NCBI GenBank assembly: GCA_950106755.1
Contig: OX467090.1
Coordinates: 20,685,092 to 20,749,091 of the forward strand
Source of the DNA: Climacium dendroides
Taxonomy: Eukaryota; Streptophyta; Bryopsida; Hypnales; Climaciaceae
DNA length: 64,000 bases
Direction: 5' to 3'
Within the stretch, counting starts at the first letter, position 1; each line of letters begins with the position of its first letter. A program made the translations under genes and the position numbers. Shown here piece after piece: positions 35,199 through 47,940 of this stretch. The notes below the pieces were generated by a model that had not been told where the DNA came from, made no database searches, and saw only the letters and a list, made by a program, of their open reading frames with translations.

Positions 35199-37127
35199 AC
35201 TGAAGTGCTCTACGGGAGGGCGAGGAAGGTCAATCAATTAGAGTTGTCACATCACCGGTTAGTTTTAAAACTGCTCAAAAGTCTGGCACTCATCATGTGA
35301 CTAGTTCATTGTTCCATACATTAGGTCTGTTCTTCAATCTGCTGGTAACGCAACAGTAGTTGGGTTTTAGGTCTTTCAATAGATTACATTCTTCCGATAA
35401 ATACTCAAATTGTGTTTCCTTGGTGATCTTGGTCACAATTCAGACGCTCCTGTATTTAAACAGATGTCTTTTGTTGCAATCTCAGCATATATTTGGTGTT
35501 CCCATTGCAGATTGTTTTTATCACCTCCACTCAAAAATTCAGCAACAAACCCCTTGCATAGAAGCTGTGATGCTGTTTTGGAAGAACTAGTAGCGCATCA
35601 GTGGATTTAGGGGGAGTCAGCTGCGGACACACATCAGTGCCAACGTCTCTGAAGATTCGCAGGAACATTATCAATAATTATGCACGTTATTTGTAGGACA
35701 TTCTTGTAGTTGTAACAAAGTTTTTCTTATTCTTTTGTTAATACTTCTCCCAGTGGCGAAATTTTGTATTTTAGACCCTAAACAAAATTGAAAAAGTTTG
35801 CGATTGAGGACGGAAGAGATCTCTATGATTATTTGAGCGATATTGATGTTGCCATGATTGCCACTCCTCTTTGTAGAGAAGTTAATTGCTTTTGTTGGCC
35901 CTGAATTCCGAGGGAAGGAGGCATTGCATGAACACAGGCATAACACACTTTGTAATCTTGTGTGTTACCTTGCAGGAAGTGGTCAACCAATTTTCTTTAC
36001 CTTGCAATGGAGGTTCCCAGAGAACAGATGTTACAATCATCCAAATGTGGTTTTACTGTACGGATTTGATTTGATTTGATTTTTAACGTCCTTCCAATAA
36101 TAATACATTTGTCCATGTGAATAAACAGAATTTTTTCAGTAATGAGGGATTGGAGTGAAAATGAGCTTACACCTTGTTAGGTTTCTGACCACTTTATCTC
36201 AACACTTGTTATTTCAGAAGTTTTAACATACCTGCATGAAGTTAAAGAATTGGAGCAAAGAGAAATGTGTCCACCAGCATGTTCCAACTTGTTGCAGATG
36301 GGTGTCACCAATTTGAACGCCTTTGGAATTTCTCAAATCTAACTACGAATCAGCATTCGGCATTCTACTCTGAAGCCCACTCGTGTGTGAAACAGGACTT
36401 TGTACTCAATAAACGCAACCAGGGAGTACCGGAAATAAGTCGTCCTATCAGAGAGGACACACAACAAAATAACAGCAACTAATTGTCTAGAGTTGTGAAT
36501 CACAAGCAGTGAAAATCATCGAAGGGAGATTCGAGCCGTTTCAGACTCAGTTTCTTCATTATCAAATAATCCCGTACTCAATTGAGTGACGGTAAGAATG
36601 AATACATTGATTGTCATAATCTTCAAAGGAATTATGAATGCTTAGAATGAAGCAGGTTCAACTCTCTAGACTCTCTTTACATTTCCGCCAACTATGCATA
36701 AAAGTACACCAACCTGCTCTAAACTTCAATAGAGGGTAAGATATCAGTGTCAAAAATACTACCGTCATGGCCTTTTCTCCAGTCGCTGTCCATATTTCTT
36801 CCCTTGATTTGGAATTTTCTAAACGCCGGAGCAAAAACTTCGTCATCTCCACCGTTGCTGTCAAAGGCAGTTTGACAATCCCCACTGCCTCAACTAGAGT
36901 CAATACCAGAACCTCAACCGCCACTACAGACTGCCGCCAATAATAACAATGTTAAACGTTCTATGTTAAGAACTTCAGCCCTAAACCTGTATTCAATAGG
37001 TACATGCGAAAACTGAACTGACTTTGGAAAAGCAGGCTTCGTCAGCTCCAATTCACTTCCTGTCAGCAGTCCAATACCTAGGCTCAGGTACAGAGAGGTT
37101 TTTGTGAACAAGTAGCAATCGAGGAAT
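35199..37127. other. Intergenic DNA between converging D27 and DUF829 genes
   Basis: No gene is supported. Several short frames on both strands lack domains. It probably holds the 3' untranslated regions of both neighbours. Confidence 0.4.
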
Positions 37128-39815
37128 CTATAGAGCATCTGTTTGCGCATGTGTTGATGGTAAGACCTCTTTCAAGAAACTAATCAGCTGCTCACTGTAG
37201 AGCTGCGGGTAGCTCCGGAAATGGTCAACATGGGGTGAGGTCTGCAGATTGCAAGCCCTAACCACCCGCCCTGTCTTCCGCTGCTCCTCAATGAAAGCTT
37301 CAACTGCCTTTACAGGTATAACCTTGTCAGCGGTGCTGTAAATATAAAGCTGTGGGCATGAAGGTTGCTTCTTCTGAAGAACCGTCACAAGCTCAGACAA
37401 TCGCCTGCACATGAGACACAGAAAAAAAGATCAAGCACGCACACTCTGTAACCTGATAGTAGTAGACTCTCCTAGAAGGGATCATGAGGGATTAATATTG
37501 GAGGTAAACCATATTTCTCAATGAGTCCGTAATCCAACTGAAAATCAGAAATAACTGAATGTCATATCACCACGATCACAACACCAATATAGGTCTGAAT
37601 TCAAAGGAAATCATAATCCTCAAACGTTCACTCGAAAGATGAAACCACTCACCTATTGATAGCTGGAAGCTTCAAGAATAGAGAGAAGAATCCTTCCAGA
37701 ACTGATAGAACCGCAGTTTCAAGACTGTTGGCACCGCTAACTTCTAAATTGACGATGGAACCGAAGGTGGCAGCTTCCATTGACACACCTTCCTTCACTT
37801 CGCCCTTCAACAGGGCAGGTTTTGTAGCACTGCTTCGTTTCTTCAAGAGAGCTGCCGAAAAACCTGATGCCCATACCTGATCATTCACATGTTCAAGGAA
37901 CAAGGTCAGCAATGATGCTGATGATACTATCAAAGACAGCAAATTGCAGAAGGTAAAAGCCTAGATGTTAAATTTACATTTTCAACTCGGACGCATAAAC
38001 AAGAGTTAGATCAGAAGCGGCAACCGCAGCTATCGCTACCAGTCCTGCAAGGTGAATATAATAAGAAGAGCAGCTTCCTACATGTTGTAACGTCAGAAGA
38101 CACAATACCTGAGGATCTGGATCAGGTACTGGCGCAGAGTCTATAACACATCCTTTAATTCTCTCTACAAGATGTTCTCCTTGCTTCTGCATCTTCTCCA
38201 GAATAGCTCCATATCTGCGTGTGAAAAAGCTACGTCAACAATTGAGTTACAATAAAACCTCCCATAGCTGATTTCAACTAAAAATGGCAATCGTGTGCAT
38301 CATTGATCTCCTGTCTCAATTTAAATACAAGATATCCGAGCTGGAAACCCTAAATCCTGTTAACAGCAACTCTCACAAAAGACTGCAAGTTCTGTCATGC
38401 TCACTAAGAACGAACAAAGGAACTTCCAACGACACCTGCAATCACGAACTCTCAAATCTTAAATCTCAGTTATTTAGAATTCATAAATAGCAGAACTGAA
38501 GCTCCGTGACACTCCTTGACAATGGAAGAGCAATTTCAACTTTCGCACAGTAAAACAACGGCGCATTATTTCCACCAATGTCCCTAGCCCTAAAAACTAA
38601 ACTAAACAGAACCAAAGAAAGAATCATCACTTACGTTAACCACCCCGTGTTGCTAAAGGTATGAAAAATGAGCTGTTTCTCCCCCTCCAAATCGCTCTTA
38701 TCAGATAAATACTGTGCAAGATGGCGTGCCAATGAATCCACATGCTCCTCCGCATTTCCATGTCCTTTTAAGCTTAAAAGATCTGCCATAGGAATCACAA
38801 AAGTCACAGCATGGATACCTCTCGCATTGTACCACTCTGCATATTTTTTCAGATGCTTTTGCTGAGCGCCCAACCACCCTAGCAGCACCACCGTGAGCAC
38901 CGGTTTCTTCTCCCAAGAATCCTGATTACCACCACCACCCTCAAGACCTCTCGAAATTCCTCCGTTCGGAACATGCCAAGTATGGAGAGATTGCGTCGCC
39001 TGAGGGGGAGAAGGAGAATACGGAAAATCCGAGGACTGAAAAGACAAAAGGCTCGACAGCACAGAATCCAAATAAGATGAAGAATGCGGCGTCTGCGCAA
39101 TGTGTGACCCTAGCTCTGCCAGTGTCACGGGCACCTCAGCTTGCGCTTGAAGAATAGAATAATAGGGCAACGAAGTTACATCGTTACCAGCCTTCTTCCA
39201 ACTCCGAAACCCTTTGACGTGCTTCTCTGTTACCGGCGCAGCATACAGCCCCGAGGTCGAGAAACAAAACGGCGCCAACTTCGGAGACCTGACGGCCGAC
39301 GTCAACACCGAATGCGCCAACATTATCGAGACCTGCGACGTCATTGGCGCTACTACAGACGTCGAGAGAAACACGGGCAACATATGTCCAATCGCACTCC
39401 GAGAGGATGAGGACATCGACATCGACACCGGACCTCCTCCTACAGTCCCTTGCGCCAGGGAGAATTCCGAAGACGCATAACAGGGCGGACAAACCGAGGA
39501 CGGCGACGGTGGAGAGAGCGATGATAGCGATTGCGGACTTGCCAAATCCTTCAAAACTCGCGGGAAGGAAACAACAGAAAGAGGCGACGCCATACCACCA
39601 CCACCACCACTACTACTACTACACCCACACGCGCCCGAGAGAGACGCGAGAGGAGGCAGAGGCATGGAAACGGGGACTGCGTGGAAGAGAATCGGAGTCA
39701 CCTTCAGGTGCAACTTCTCCGGAATAACATCCGCAGTCACAGTGGCACTCGCCAAGACGGCCGCCGCGGCCGCGATGGTGCCTTGCACCACGCGCGACCC
39801 CGCCCCAAGCCCCAT
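37128..39815 (-). CDS. DUF829 / TMEM53-like alpha/beta-hydrolase with a long N-terminal extension
   Basis: Four exons join in frame: 39815-38635, 38214-38109, 37876-37653 and 37404-37128, giving 595 residues. The hydrolase fold starts near residue 305 with [21 protein letters not shown], followed by FVIPMADLL. The putative nucleophile Ser is in HTFSNTGW (about 388), then [12 protein letters not shown]. An Asp is in [11 protein letters not shown] (about 530), and His residues are in [12 protein letters not shown] (about 562 and 565). This matches the DUF829 family; animal TMEM53 is a nuclear-envelope protein, and the enzymatic activity is unproven. The first 300 residues are Ser/Pro/Gly-rich (runs such as SSSSGGGGG) and longer than usual. 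The TAG stop follows THAQTDAL closely, after the conserved C-terminal LISFLKEVL. Confidence 0.88.
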
Positions 39816-40470
39816 TCACACCCTCCACATACAAAAAGAACACCGCCTCCTCAAATCCTCCGCAATCCTCACCAAACCCTAATCAAATCACTTCTCAATC
39901 ACTCCTCAATCGCTTTTCAGTCACTCCTCAATCATTCCGCAATTCGTTTGGCAACCACCGCGTCCTCCAAGATCACGAAACCTTCAGAGCACCAATTAGA
40001 AACCTTCGAGGATTAGTGCAGCCTGTGGCAGTGTGGAGTCCGCGCCACCACGGGAAGAATGCTTGCGAGAATGAAAAAGTGTTCCGTGGAAGGCAAGAAG
40101 CGGGAGGAATTCCTCGGCGGCTGAAGATCATGTAGAAACTTCGGAGTTATGAAAGGAAATATGCATAAGCTTAAAGTTCCAAGGGAGAAGCTTAAGGATG
40201 GTGATTGTGAATTCTTCTGCCCTGGGGCCAAGTCTTTTCCTTCGTCTGCAACAGGAGCTTCGTTGATGTTGTTGCTGCTGCTGTTTTCTGCACTGGAGCC
40301 AGGCGCTTGCTGTCCCAAGGATTTCGTCTTCCTGCGACGCGGTGGAAGTGGAGGCTTCGGGGGGGGCGTTGGAGCGTTTGAACGTTTGAACCCGCCTCGA
40401 TCGTTGGGCCTCGGTTGTGTCGCCCCTGGTGGAAGGGAGTGGGGTGGGCCTTGTTGAACGTTGGTTCACG
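39816..40470. other. GC-rich 5' flank of the DUF829 gene with overlapping open frames
   Basis: Both strands are open for about 100 codons between 40128 and 40469. The minus strand has a Gln/Ser/Pro-rich frame, and the plus strand a frame with a Leu-rich segment and a Gly-rich tail. Neither shows a known domain. It may contain the first exon of an unplaced gene or only promoter and leader sequence. Confidence 0.3.
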
Positions 40471-40474
40471 CTAT

Positions 40475-40530
40475 TTTTCTAAACATTTTTACTTTTTTAC
40501 TTTTTTACTTTTTTTACTTTTTTCACTTTT
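40475..40530. repeat. T-rich microsatellite (ACTTTTTT)n
   Basis: About six imperfect units of ACTTTTT lie just 3' of the GC-rich island. Confidence 0.7.
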
Positions 40531-40649
40531 TATAATTTTATCAAGGCCCTTAGTTAGGGGCGACCGTTTCGAAGCTCAACTCATCGGTTAATTATAAGAG
40601 TGCAGTTGGTCTCAAGTGGAAAGATGTACCTTGCTATAGTAGAACCACC

Positions 40650-40945
40650 CATTACCAACCACAACAGTCCCATCAGCAATAAATAGGGGGCTGAAATTCA
40701 AGAGAATCTGGGACTAATTTCCAAACATGAGTTCTTGATTTCCAACCATCAATTCTTCCATTCTTTTCATGACACATCTGCTTGGTTTGGGGTGCCAAAG
40801 TGAACAAGAAAGTAGTTTCTTAAATGAGCGATTTTGGAATAGTCTACACATTGGGCGTGGGTCCAAACCAACTTTTGCCTTTCAAAATTCATAGTAATTT
40901 CAATTCAAGCCATAAAATTATCAAATTTCAGCAATCCCCCTCATT
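40650..40945. repeat. Dispersed repeat, copy B (inverse of 9885-10620)
   Basis: Matches copy A in reverse complement across the CTTTCTTGTTCACTT / AAGTGAACAAGAAAG segment and the AGTCTACACATTGGG segment. It lacks copy A's 290-bp insert, so it shows the pre-insertion state. Confidence 0.75.
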
Positions 40946-40960
40946 TCTATCTCTACACCT

Positions 40961-41057
40961 TAGCATCATCACAGTGCATTTGGGGAGGGGGATTCATGCT
41001 TTGGGACTAAATTGGTAAAGCATGAATCCCCTCCTTAAATGCATTGTCATGATGCTA
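40961..41057. mobile_element. 97-bp foldback (hairpin) element
   Basis: Arms of about 41 bp (TAGCATCATCACAGTGCATT ... and its complement ending ATGATGCTA) flank a loop near GGGACTAAATTGGT, with a few mismatches. It begins 16 bases past the end of repeat copy B. Confidence 0.75.
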
Positions 41058-43030
41058 AAGGGTTGCTAAGATTATGGTAAGTTAATAAATGGAAGACTCA
41101 CGCAAATGGAAGGAATAGATGACATTTGGCTATCTTTTTTGAGGAAAATTTTCATTTGGGGGGGGGGTCAAAGTAGCCAAATTATTGGTCTCTTTGAAGA
41201 CCCATAGCCAAATTTTACCTAGATATCATCTAATTTTGCTATAGATTTTACCTGAATGGGAAGATGATTGGCACAAATGCAAGCGCAAATGGAATGAATA
41301 AAATGTATTTTTTATACATACATTTTCCTCACAAAATAAAGTGAAATGGCAAGACATCATGTATAAAAAAAAACATTGTACAATGTTTCAAAAAGTTTTT
41401 GCAATTGGTTTTTATATGAAATTTATTGTAGATAGATTTGATAATATTGCACCATGTGGATATGGGCAACATTTACTACCAAATTACAATTTACAGATGG
41501 GAATTGTGATTCGCTGTATATATGCTTTAAAACAGAAAGATCCCATATAAAAATTGCCAAAATTTTGAAATAATTTTTAAAGACATTTTTTGCTAACCTT
41601 CATCATTTGTTTGATATGTACATTGAATTTAGAGAGATTTTTTTATAAATGGCTATTATTAAATACTTATAAATAAAAGTTGATTGACTTATATACATTT
41701 TAATAGGTTACTTTGTATTTTTATCCAAGAATAAATTATCTAAACTTTTTGCATAGAATAATGACCATTATAAGTTATTTTTGGAATCTATTTTTGGCAA
41801 GTTTTGTACACAATAAGAAAAAGACTTTGGATTATCTTTGCATACAATTTTGAGCCCTCCTATGAATTATGAACTTCTGAAAATATTGATTATAAGTGCA
41901 TCTAAAATGGACCTTCATTTTTCACATTCATGTTCAAAAGGTGTCTATAGCAATCAAGAATCTCATTAGAAAAATTTGAACCCTACAAAAGGCCACTAAT
42001 TTTTTATTTTCAGCCCCCCAATGGTGCAAGTACAAAAAAAATTTAATATATAAAAAAAATTCTTGGAAAAAAAATGATATTTAAAAATAACCAATTTGAC
42101 ATGGCTCTAATGTGGCACCAATAGTGACACATCAAATTTAAAAATTATTTTTTATTTTTTATCTATAATTGCACCATGGAGGGTAAAACTCACAGCCTCT
42201 TTGAGACTTGAAATTTTTCCTAATGAACGAGGTGGTCTTTCTACTCATTTGAAATGATAAGAAAGACATATACACCCATAATCAATATTGTTCCAAATGC
42301 CACACCTACATTTAGACCCCAAATGTCACATTAACCGAGATATCTATTATACAAGATCAAAACAAAAGAGTTCAAAAGATCCTAGCTACTGTTGGTTTTT
42401 AGTACTCCTAGAGAAAATTCTTTTAAATTCATAACTCCTTCATTTGGTGTTCAAGTACCAATAATGTATACTAAATACTGAAATACATTGGAACCTTCTT
42501 TCACCTACCAATAAGATTAAAATCAAACAATTCATATTCAAAACAATAGTCTATAGTAAATATGCTCATTTGATAATAGTGACAACTATAGGTGCACTTA
42601 ACTTAGTTATTTTAGAATGCACACTTACTAATTGAAATGTGAAAGCAAGAGAGACTTTACGTAGTATAATAGATACTTTGAATTCCAAAGACAAAATGAC
42701 TATTGTAACATGAGGTCATTCCTATAATCCTATGGCAAAAAATAATTAAAAATTTTAATGCTAAATGATTTTCGAAACTAATAAGTCACTTTATTGAATC
42801 CAAGGAAAATCAAACATTATAAAGGAAGTAAAAATGTTGGAAAACTAAGATACTTGTACAAATATCCAAAGCATGTTTACTCCTAATAACTCACAATCCA
42901 CGTTCATTCATAGCACAAACACTACAAAAAGTAATGCCAATTCATTAAAAATTGGGGGACTATTACTTTTCTATACACTTGAAGAAAACCATTTATCTTT
43001 CTAAAGGGTTGCCAAAAGTTTAAGAAAATA
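41058..43030. other. AT-rich intergenic DNA
   Basis: No gene or clear repeat border is seen. Base composition is very AT-rich. Confidence 0.45.
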
Positions 43031-43835
43031 TTTAACCTCTAAAAGGATGCGGCCCCCCATGACCAAAATATTATTGGACCAATAGGTGTAACCATGAAAA
43101 TGACCATGATTATAAGATAGAGTGATGATTGTGGAAATCATCCTATTGGATTATCGTATGAATCATTGACTTAAAAAAAATGCAAAAGCACTAATTAAAA
43201 GTCAAACTATTGTAGAAGACCTCCCCTTTTTACAACAAATTTCCAAAGATGAATAGTTGCATTTCTCTCTTACTAGAAGGATTCTTTATCATCCACCAAC
43301 ATAAAATGTCCTCTTTGTCGTTTAAGGGTTGATGATTGCCAAATGACTTAAAGCATGTTCACACTTGGTGTTAGAGGTGTTGTTTGGAATATGAATTTGG
43401 TTCAAAAGGAGGTCTAAATTCAATCCTAAGACCCTCAGTAACAACACCTTTAACCCTTAAACATTGACATAGACGCCAAACGTCCTATGGATGGCACGGA
43501 ATCATTGTAGTAGGACAAAAGTGCAACTATTCATCCATGGTCAATGATTCACACAATAATAAAATAGGATGATTTCAAAGGTTACCTACCTTTGTCCTTT
43601 AACCCTTAAACGTTGAAGTGGACATTTTGCATTCGATGGATAACAAAGGATCTCTCTATGTAGGACATAATTGCAACTATTCATCCTCATAATTTTGCAA
43701 GAAAAGGGAAGGTCTTCTATAGTAGTTTGTCTTGCAATGAGGACTTTTATAATTTTTTAAACCAATGCTTCACATAGTCATAAAAACTGATTATTTCCAA
43801 AGTCACCCCGTCATCCTTTAAGGATTAAGGGTTAA
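43031..43835. mobile_element. Cluster of TTAA-type MITEs in both orientations
   Basis: At least three members sit side by side. One forward copy runs from TTAACCTCTAAAAGG near 43031 to TTTAAGGGTTGA at 43333. A shortened inverted copy starts TTAACCCTTAAACATTG at 43450. A further inverted copy runs from TTAACCCTTAAACGTTG at 43599 to TTAAGGGTTAA ending at 43835. All contain the AATAGTTGCA segment or its complement (TGCAACTATTCATCC). Confidence 0.65.
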
Positions 43836-44272
43836 CACCAAGTGTCAACATACTTTAATTATTCTTAAAAAAATGAACAACGAAACCACCCCTTTCCAAT
43901 TTTAAATAATTATCATCTGGAAAAATGAGCCTAAGGTGACCTCAGGCTTCGACATTGCTAAGGTGGGTGGCTTTAATCTGGACCCGCTTCTAAAACCAAT
44001 TTGGTACATTTTACTTCTAAAATGTATGAACTGCGTACATTTCAGAAGGGGGTCGGTTTTAGAAACCACTGTTTTTCAGCTTCAAAAATTTGTAACTAAT
44101 TCTACAAAGGTCCAAAAAATATGAAACGACTTGGATTAGATGCCAATTCCATTTTTCTTTCTACCAAAATTCACTGAAAATTGTTTCGAGCTGTTTAGCT
44201 TTCCCAAAAATGCAATCAGCTCTTAAAGGGTCGGTTTAAGAGCCACCTATCTTATAACTTGTTATGCACAGA

Positions 44273-44532
44273 GAACACTAAACCCTCCATTCGAAGGTGG
44301 GCCCAATAGGTTGGATCTACCCCAGGGAAAAACGCAAGAATTTTTTATTTTTTACGTAATTTATTTTTTACAAATTTTGAACATATTTGCAATCAGAGAC
44401 CCCAAATTAGCTAGGGGAGGTCTAAAGCATACCCTAAACACGGCTCAAAATAGGGAGCATGTTTTTTACTTTTACCCCATAGAACCCCAAATTACCCTGT
44501 TGGGCCCACTTCGTTGGCAGGATTTAGTGTTC
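44273..44532. mobile_element. MITE with GAACACTAAA-type ends, copy 1
   Basis: About 260 bp. The left end GAACACTAAACCCT and the right end AGGATTTAGTGTTC are inverted. The match continues inwards over CGAAGGTGGGCCCAA and TTGGGCCCACTTCG with small gaps. The middle contains TTTGCAATCAGAGACCCC. No coding capacity. Confidence 0.75.
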
Positions 44533-44917
44533 ACTGTTCAGCATTACCGGTATGCACATGAGGAGGGAATTCAAAGCTGGGCCCCTGCTGGAATTTCAGT
44601 TATTTTGGTGGTTGAGCCTTACCTTAGTTTAATTGGCTATCCCTGTGGCTTCCGAGAATTTTATTTTTATTTTTAATTTTTTAACTTAAGTTAGTTTGTG
44701 AGTGATTTCCACCACTCACAACATCTTTGTACTTGACACACAAAGATGGCCACTTTTCAGACAAGTGGGTCCAATTTCAGGCAGCGGAGTCCCCACCCAC
44801 TCCCCCACTCTTTAAAAATCATCAATAAAATTTTAAAAAAATTTAAAAAGAAGAAGAAGAGTAACTCTAGTCATATGACCACGGTGAATGAAAAGTCTGT
44901 TGGGGATAGTTCTACGG

Positions 44918-45132
44918 TCAGGTTGACCCCCTCATTGCTCCAACCAAGGGAGAATCTGAAAATTTGCCCCCTATTTTGGGCCGCATATTTTTATATTTCT
45001 TCACCTCTACAATCTAATTTGGGGCCTTTGATTGCAAATATGAATTCAGAACTTCCAAATTTTTTCATGTGTTGCAAATATAAAATTCCAGTAGTCTCCC
45101 AACGGGACAATGAGGGGGTCAATTCACCCTGG
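44918..45132. mobile_element. MITE with GGTGAATTGACCCCCTCATTG ends, copy 2 (inverted)
   Basis: About 215 bp, reverse of the copy at 24698. It ends CAATGAGGGGGTCAATTCACC on the right. The two copies share the termini and part of the interior (TGCAAATATGAATTCAGAA in complement). Confidence 0.75.
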
Positions 45133-47394
45133 CTATAGCTCTTCTATCTAAAGTCATGTTGGCTTAGGTAGCAGGTGCCATCTTTGATGCCTCGTTTGGG
45201 AGGTAGACCCTATAAACCACTGTCTCCATACTTAGTCGGTGTCTATTTTTTTTTATTTTTTTTGAAACATGGACCATTTTCATTGATATTAGGGAAACAA
45301 TATAAAGACCAGGGGGCAAGCCTTCAACTTAGAGCAACTCCAATGAATGCAACATTGAAATAAGCACATGAATGGTGGCAATAGGGTTTATAGCGTACTT
45401 TTGTAAAAGTTTACTCCCTAGTGTAGTTGTTATCTTCCAAGGCTCGTCACATGAGAGCCCCTGTTGAGTATGGAAAAGTACACGGGAAGTTTAGATTCTC
45501 TCACAAGTGGTGATGATTTCCTATCTCATCAAGTGGTGGTAGTTCCAAGAGTGCATTCTCACCAAAAATGAAAAAGATTCACTTGAAAATTCATGTTTGT
45601 TGAGTTTTCATCCATTGCCACATCAAGGTGTGGTTGTAAATCGCACTATGGAAATAGCACTACTCAGTCTTCCACTCTGGCAACAAACTTGGTCCGGATA
45701 GGATCTAGTGTCTGTTCTAGTACCAACATTGGAGTTGCTCTTAGCCCTGGTTCAGACTAAGATGTCTAGTACTACTAGACAACTAGATAATGCATGAAGC
45801 ATTTTCATTGGCCAAAGATTGGGTTTTTTACACTAAAGCATTCATACTGAAATGGACGACCGCTTGAAGTAACACCACGTCAACACCCACTCTCACCAAA
45901 ATTCAAGATGAAGTCATAGTTGTACAATAACTACACCTAAAATGGACCACTCTTCAAAAGCAAACCCTAAGTTTGAAGGAAAATTGAATAGGGAGGATTT
46001 CCAAAATGTTGGTGCACATTACAAGGACAAGTGTATGGTGACCAATTGGGGACCATTTTGGGTAGTGAACAACTTTATTTACAATATTGTGGAGACTACT
46101 TTGTATATAAAATTTAAGTGTCCAATTTTTTCCCACCCCACCCTTTTTCACAAATTTTCAACTTCCCTCCTACTACATAGATATATAGGATATACACCAT
46201 GAAACCAATAACAATCAGTTTAAGTGCCATTGATTAATACCAAGTGGCAGTTTTGAATTATATGGATTCTATTTTTTAACTCACATAGTATTCTAAAAAC
46301 ATGATAGTAATCTCCTTGGGTTAGGATCAAGTTGAGAAGTGATTCCCAAGTTTGTCTGGTGGACAAAATGGGTTTGTTCATGAATAAAGGAGTTGGAGTG
46401 ACAAAATTTCCGTGGGACAATCATGCAACTACAAAGGAGCTTTTACAAATATAATTCTACTAGATGTCAAGTTCCTAGTGTAAAATTGGACAACCAAAAT
46501 CCATAATGGCATGGCAATTTCCCTTTACCCCAAAGTGAATAAAATAGTAGAGTAAGGGTTTTGTCCACCACCATTGGATGTCTTGGTCTAAACCATGCTT
46601 TAATCCCTAAAGGATTGTCCATGCAAAAATAGCTTACAATTTAGAGTGCATGTTGATTTTACGGTAGTTGGACAATGTATTTACAAAATCTTGATTATAA
46701 AACTATGTACAAAGATGAGAACTAAATTATTATACATAAAAAAAATAAACCAAAGACACAAAATTTGTGCTTATAAGAAGTGTGTCTTTTATATATTATA
46801 GTCGGGGTCCAACTCATGTATGTGTTGAGGGGGATTTTTGTGTGCGTATTGGTTGGTATGTTTACTAGCCCAATGATTCAAGCAATGTTAGTGTCAATTG
46901 TATTGCTAACGTTTCCTTTTGAATCATATTTCTTTTAAAAAGCTGCATATTTTTGGTCTTCAAAAATTATGGCCAATACTTCATGAATTATCTCAAGTAA
47001 AATTCAACTATGTTAAGCCTTCTACAGAAAGTACAAAAAAAAAATTAAAAATTAAAAATGCAAACTTGTAAGGCATGATAAATGTTGAAATACATACAAA
47101 TATGGCATTTTCACAGAGTGCATAGTATACCAAGAATTCTCTAAGAATTTACAATCACTTAAAAAAATGATGGAAAAATTGTGTTGTTACTCAATTGCTA
47201 CCATGTATGAGATTGTAAAAATCTTATTGTAGGAAAAATTCATGAAGGAAGCTAAATAGTGATGTGTACATGCGGAAACTTTTACAAAAACATCCAAAAA
47301 CAAGATTCTTGAGCTATATCAAACATCCAGTAAGGGCTAAAGTAACTACACCTATAATCAACCACTCTTAAAAATCGATCCCTACTTTTAAAGA
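45133..47394. other. AT-rich intergenic DNA with a dispersed repeat
   Basis: No gene is supported. A segment at 45950-46105 (including TAGTGAACAACTTTATTTAC) is repeated at 47360-47436 plus 48068-48130. There it is interrupted by the CACTA-ended element. Confidence 0.55.
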
Positions 47395-47562
47395 AAAACT
47401 AAACAAGAAGGATACCCCCAATGGTGAGCATTAGAACACTACACTAAAATTGGTAAATAGTGTTGATTGATAATTAGTGTTATTCCCTATTTTTTACCCC
47501 CAACACTATTTTTCAACTCATGTGAAAATAGTGTTGGGGCACTTAACTCCGCCGTCATACTT

Positions 47563-47707
47563 TGGCTCTTCCCTCAAAATCTGAATTTCTGGCCCTTCCC
47601 TGAAAATCTAGATTTTTGGTCTTTCCTTAGAAATCTGAATATCTGGCCCTTCCTTGGAAATCTGAATTTCTGACCCTTCCTTGGAAATCTGAATTTCTGG
47701 CCCTTTC
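47563..47707. repeat. ~28-bp tandem repeat inside the CACTA element
   Basis: About five units of the type CTTGGAAATCTGAATTTCTG, each ending GGCCCTTC. They lie between the left end and the nested foldback. Confidence 0.8.
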
Positions 47708-47773
47708 CGATTGGACAAAAGGAGGTACCATTCTCCAAAAACTAAACTAGATCGAGGCAAATTTTTTTACTAT

Positions 47774-47940
47774 CACTACTAGAAAATTTCATATTTCTGT
47801 TGTTTTGGTCGCGTTGATCCGGTCAAAATCTAACAGAAATCTGTTGGTTTCAGAAATCTGTTGGTTTCAACAGATTTCTGTCAGATTTTGACCGGATCAA
47901 CGCGACCAAAACAACAGAAATATGAAATTTTCTAGTAGTG
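47774..47940. mobile_element. CACTA foldback MITE with TAT target duplication
   Basis: 167 bp. Nearly the whole element is one inverted repeat with arms of about 75 bp, starting CACTACTAGAAAATTTCATA and ending TATGAAATTTTCTAGTAGTG. The small centre repeats CAGAAATCTGTTGGTTT. TAT precedes the element (47771-47773) and follows it (47941-47943), the 3-bp duplication expected for CACTA transposition. It sits wholly inside the larger CACTA-ended element. Confidence 0.92.

Noticed and set aside
36658..37150. Two minus-strand frames after the DUF829 stop codon
   Set aside because: No domain match, and the conserved DUF829 C-terminus already ends at 37128; this is probably 3' untranslated DNA.
38668..40016. 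Several plus-strand open frames of 60-160 codons
   Set aside because: They are antisense shadows of the DUF829 first exon and its leader, with low-complexity Arg/His/Thr runs.
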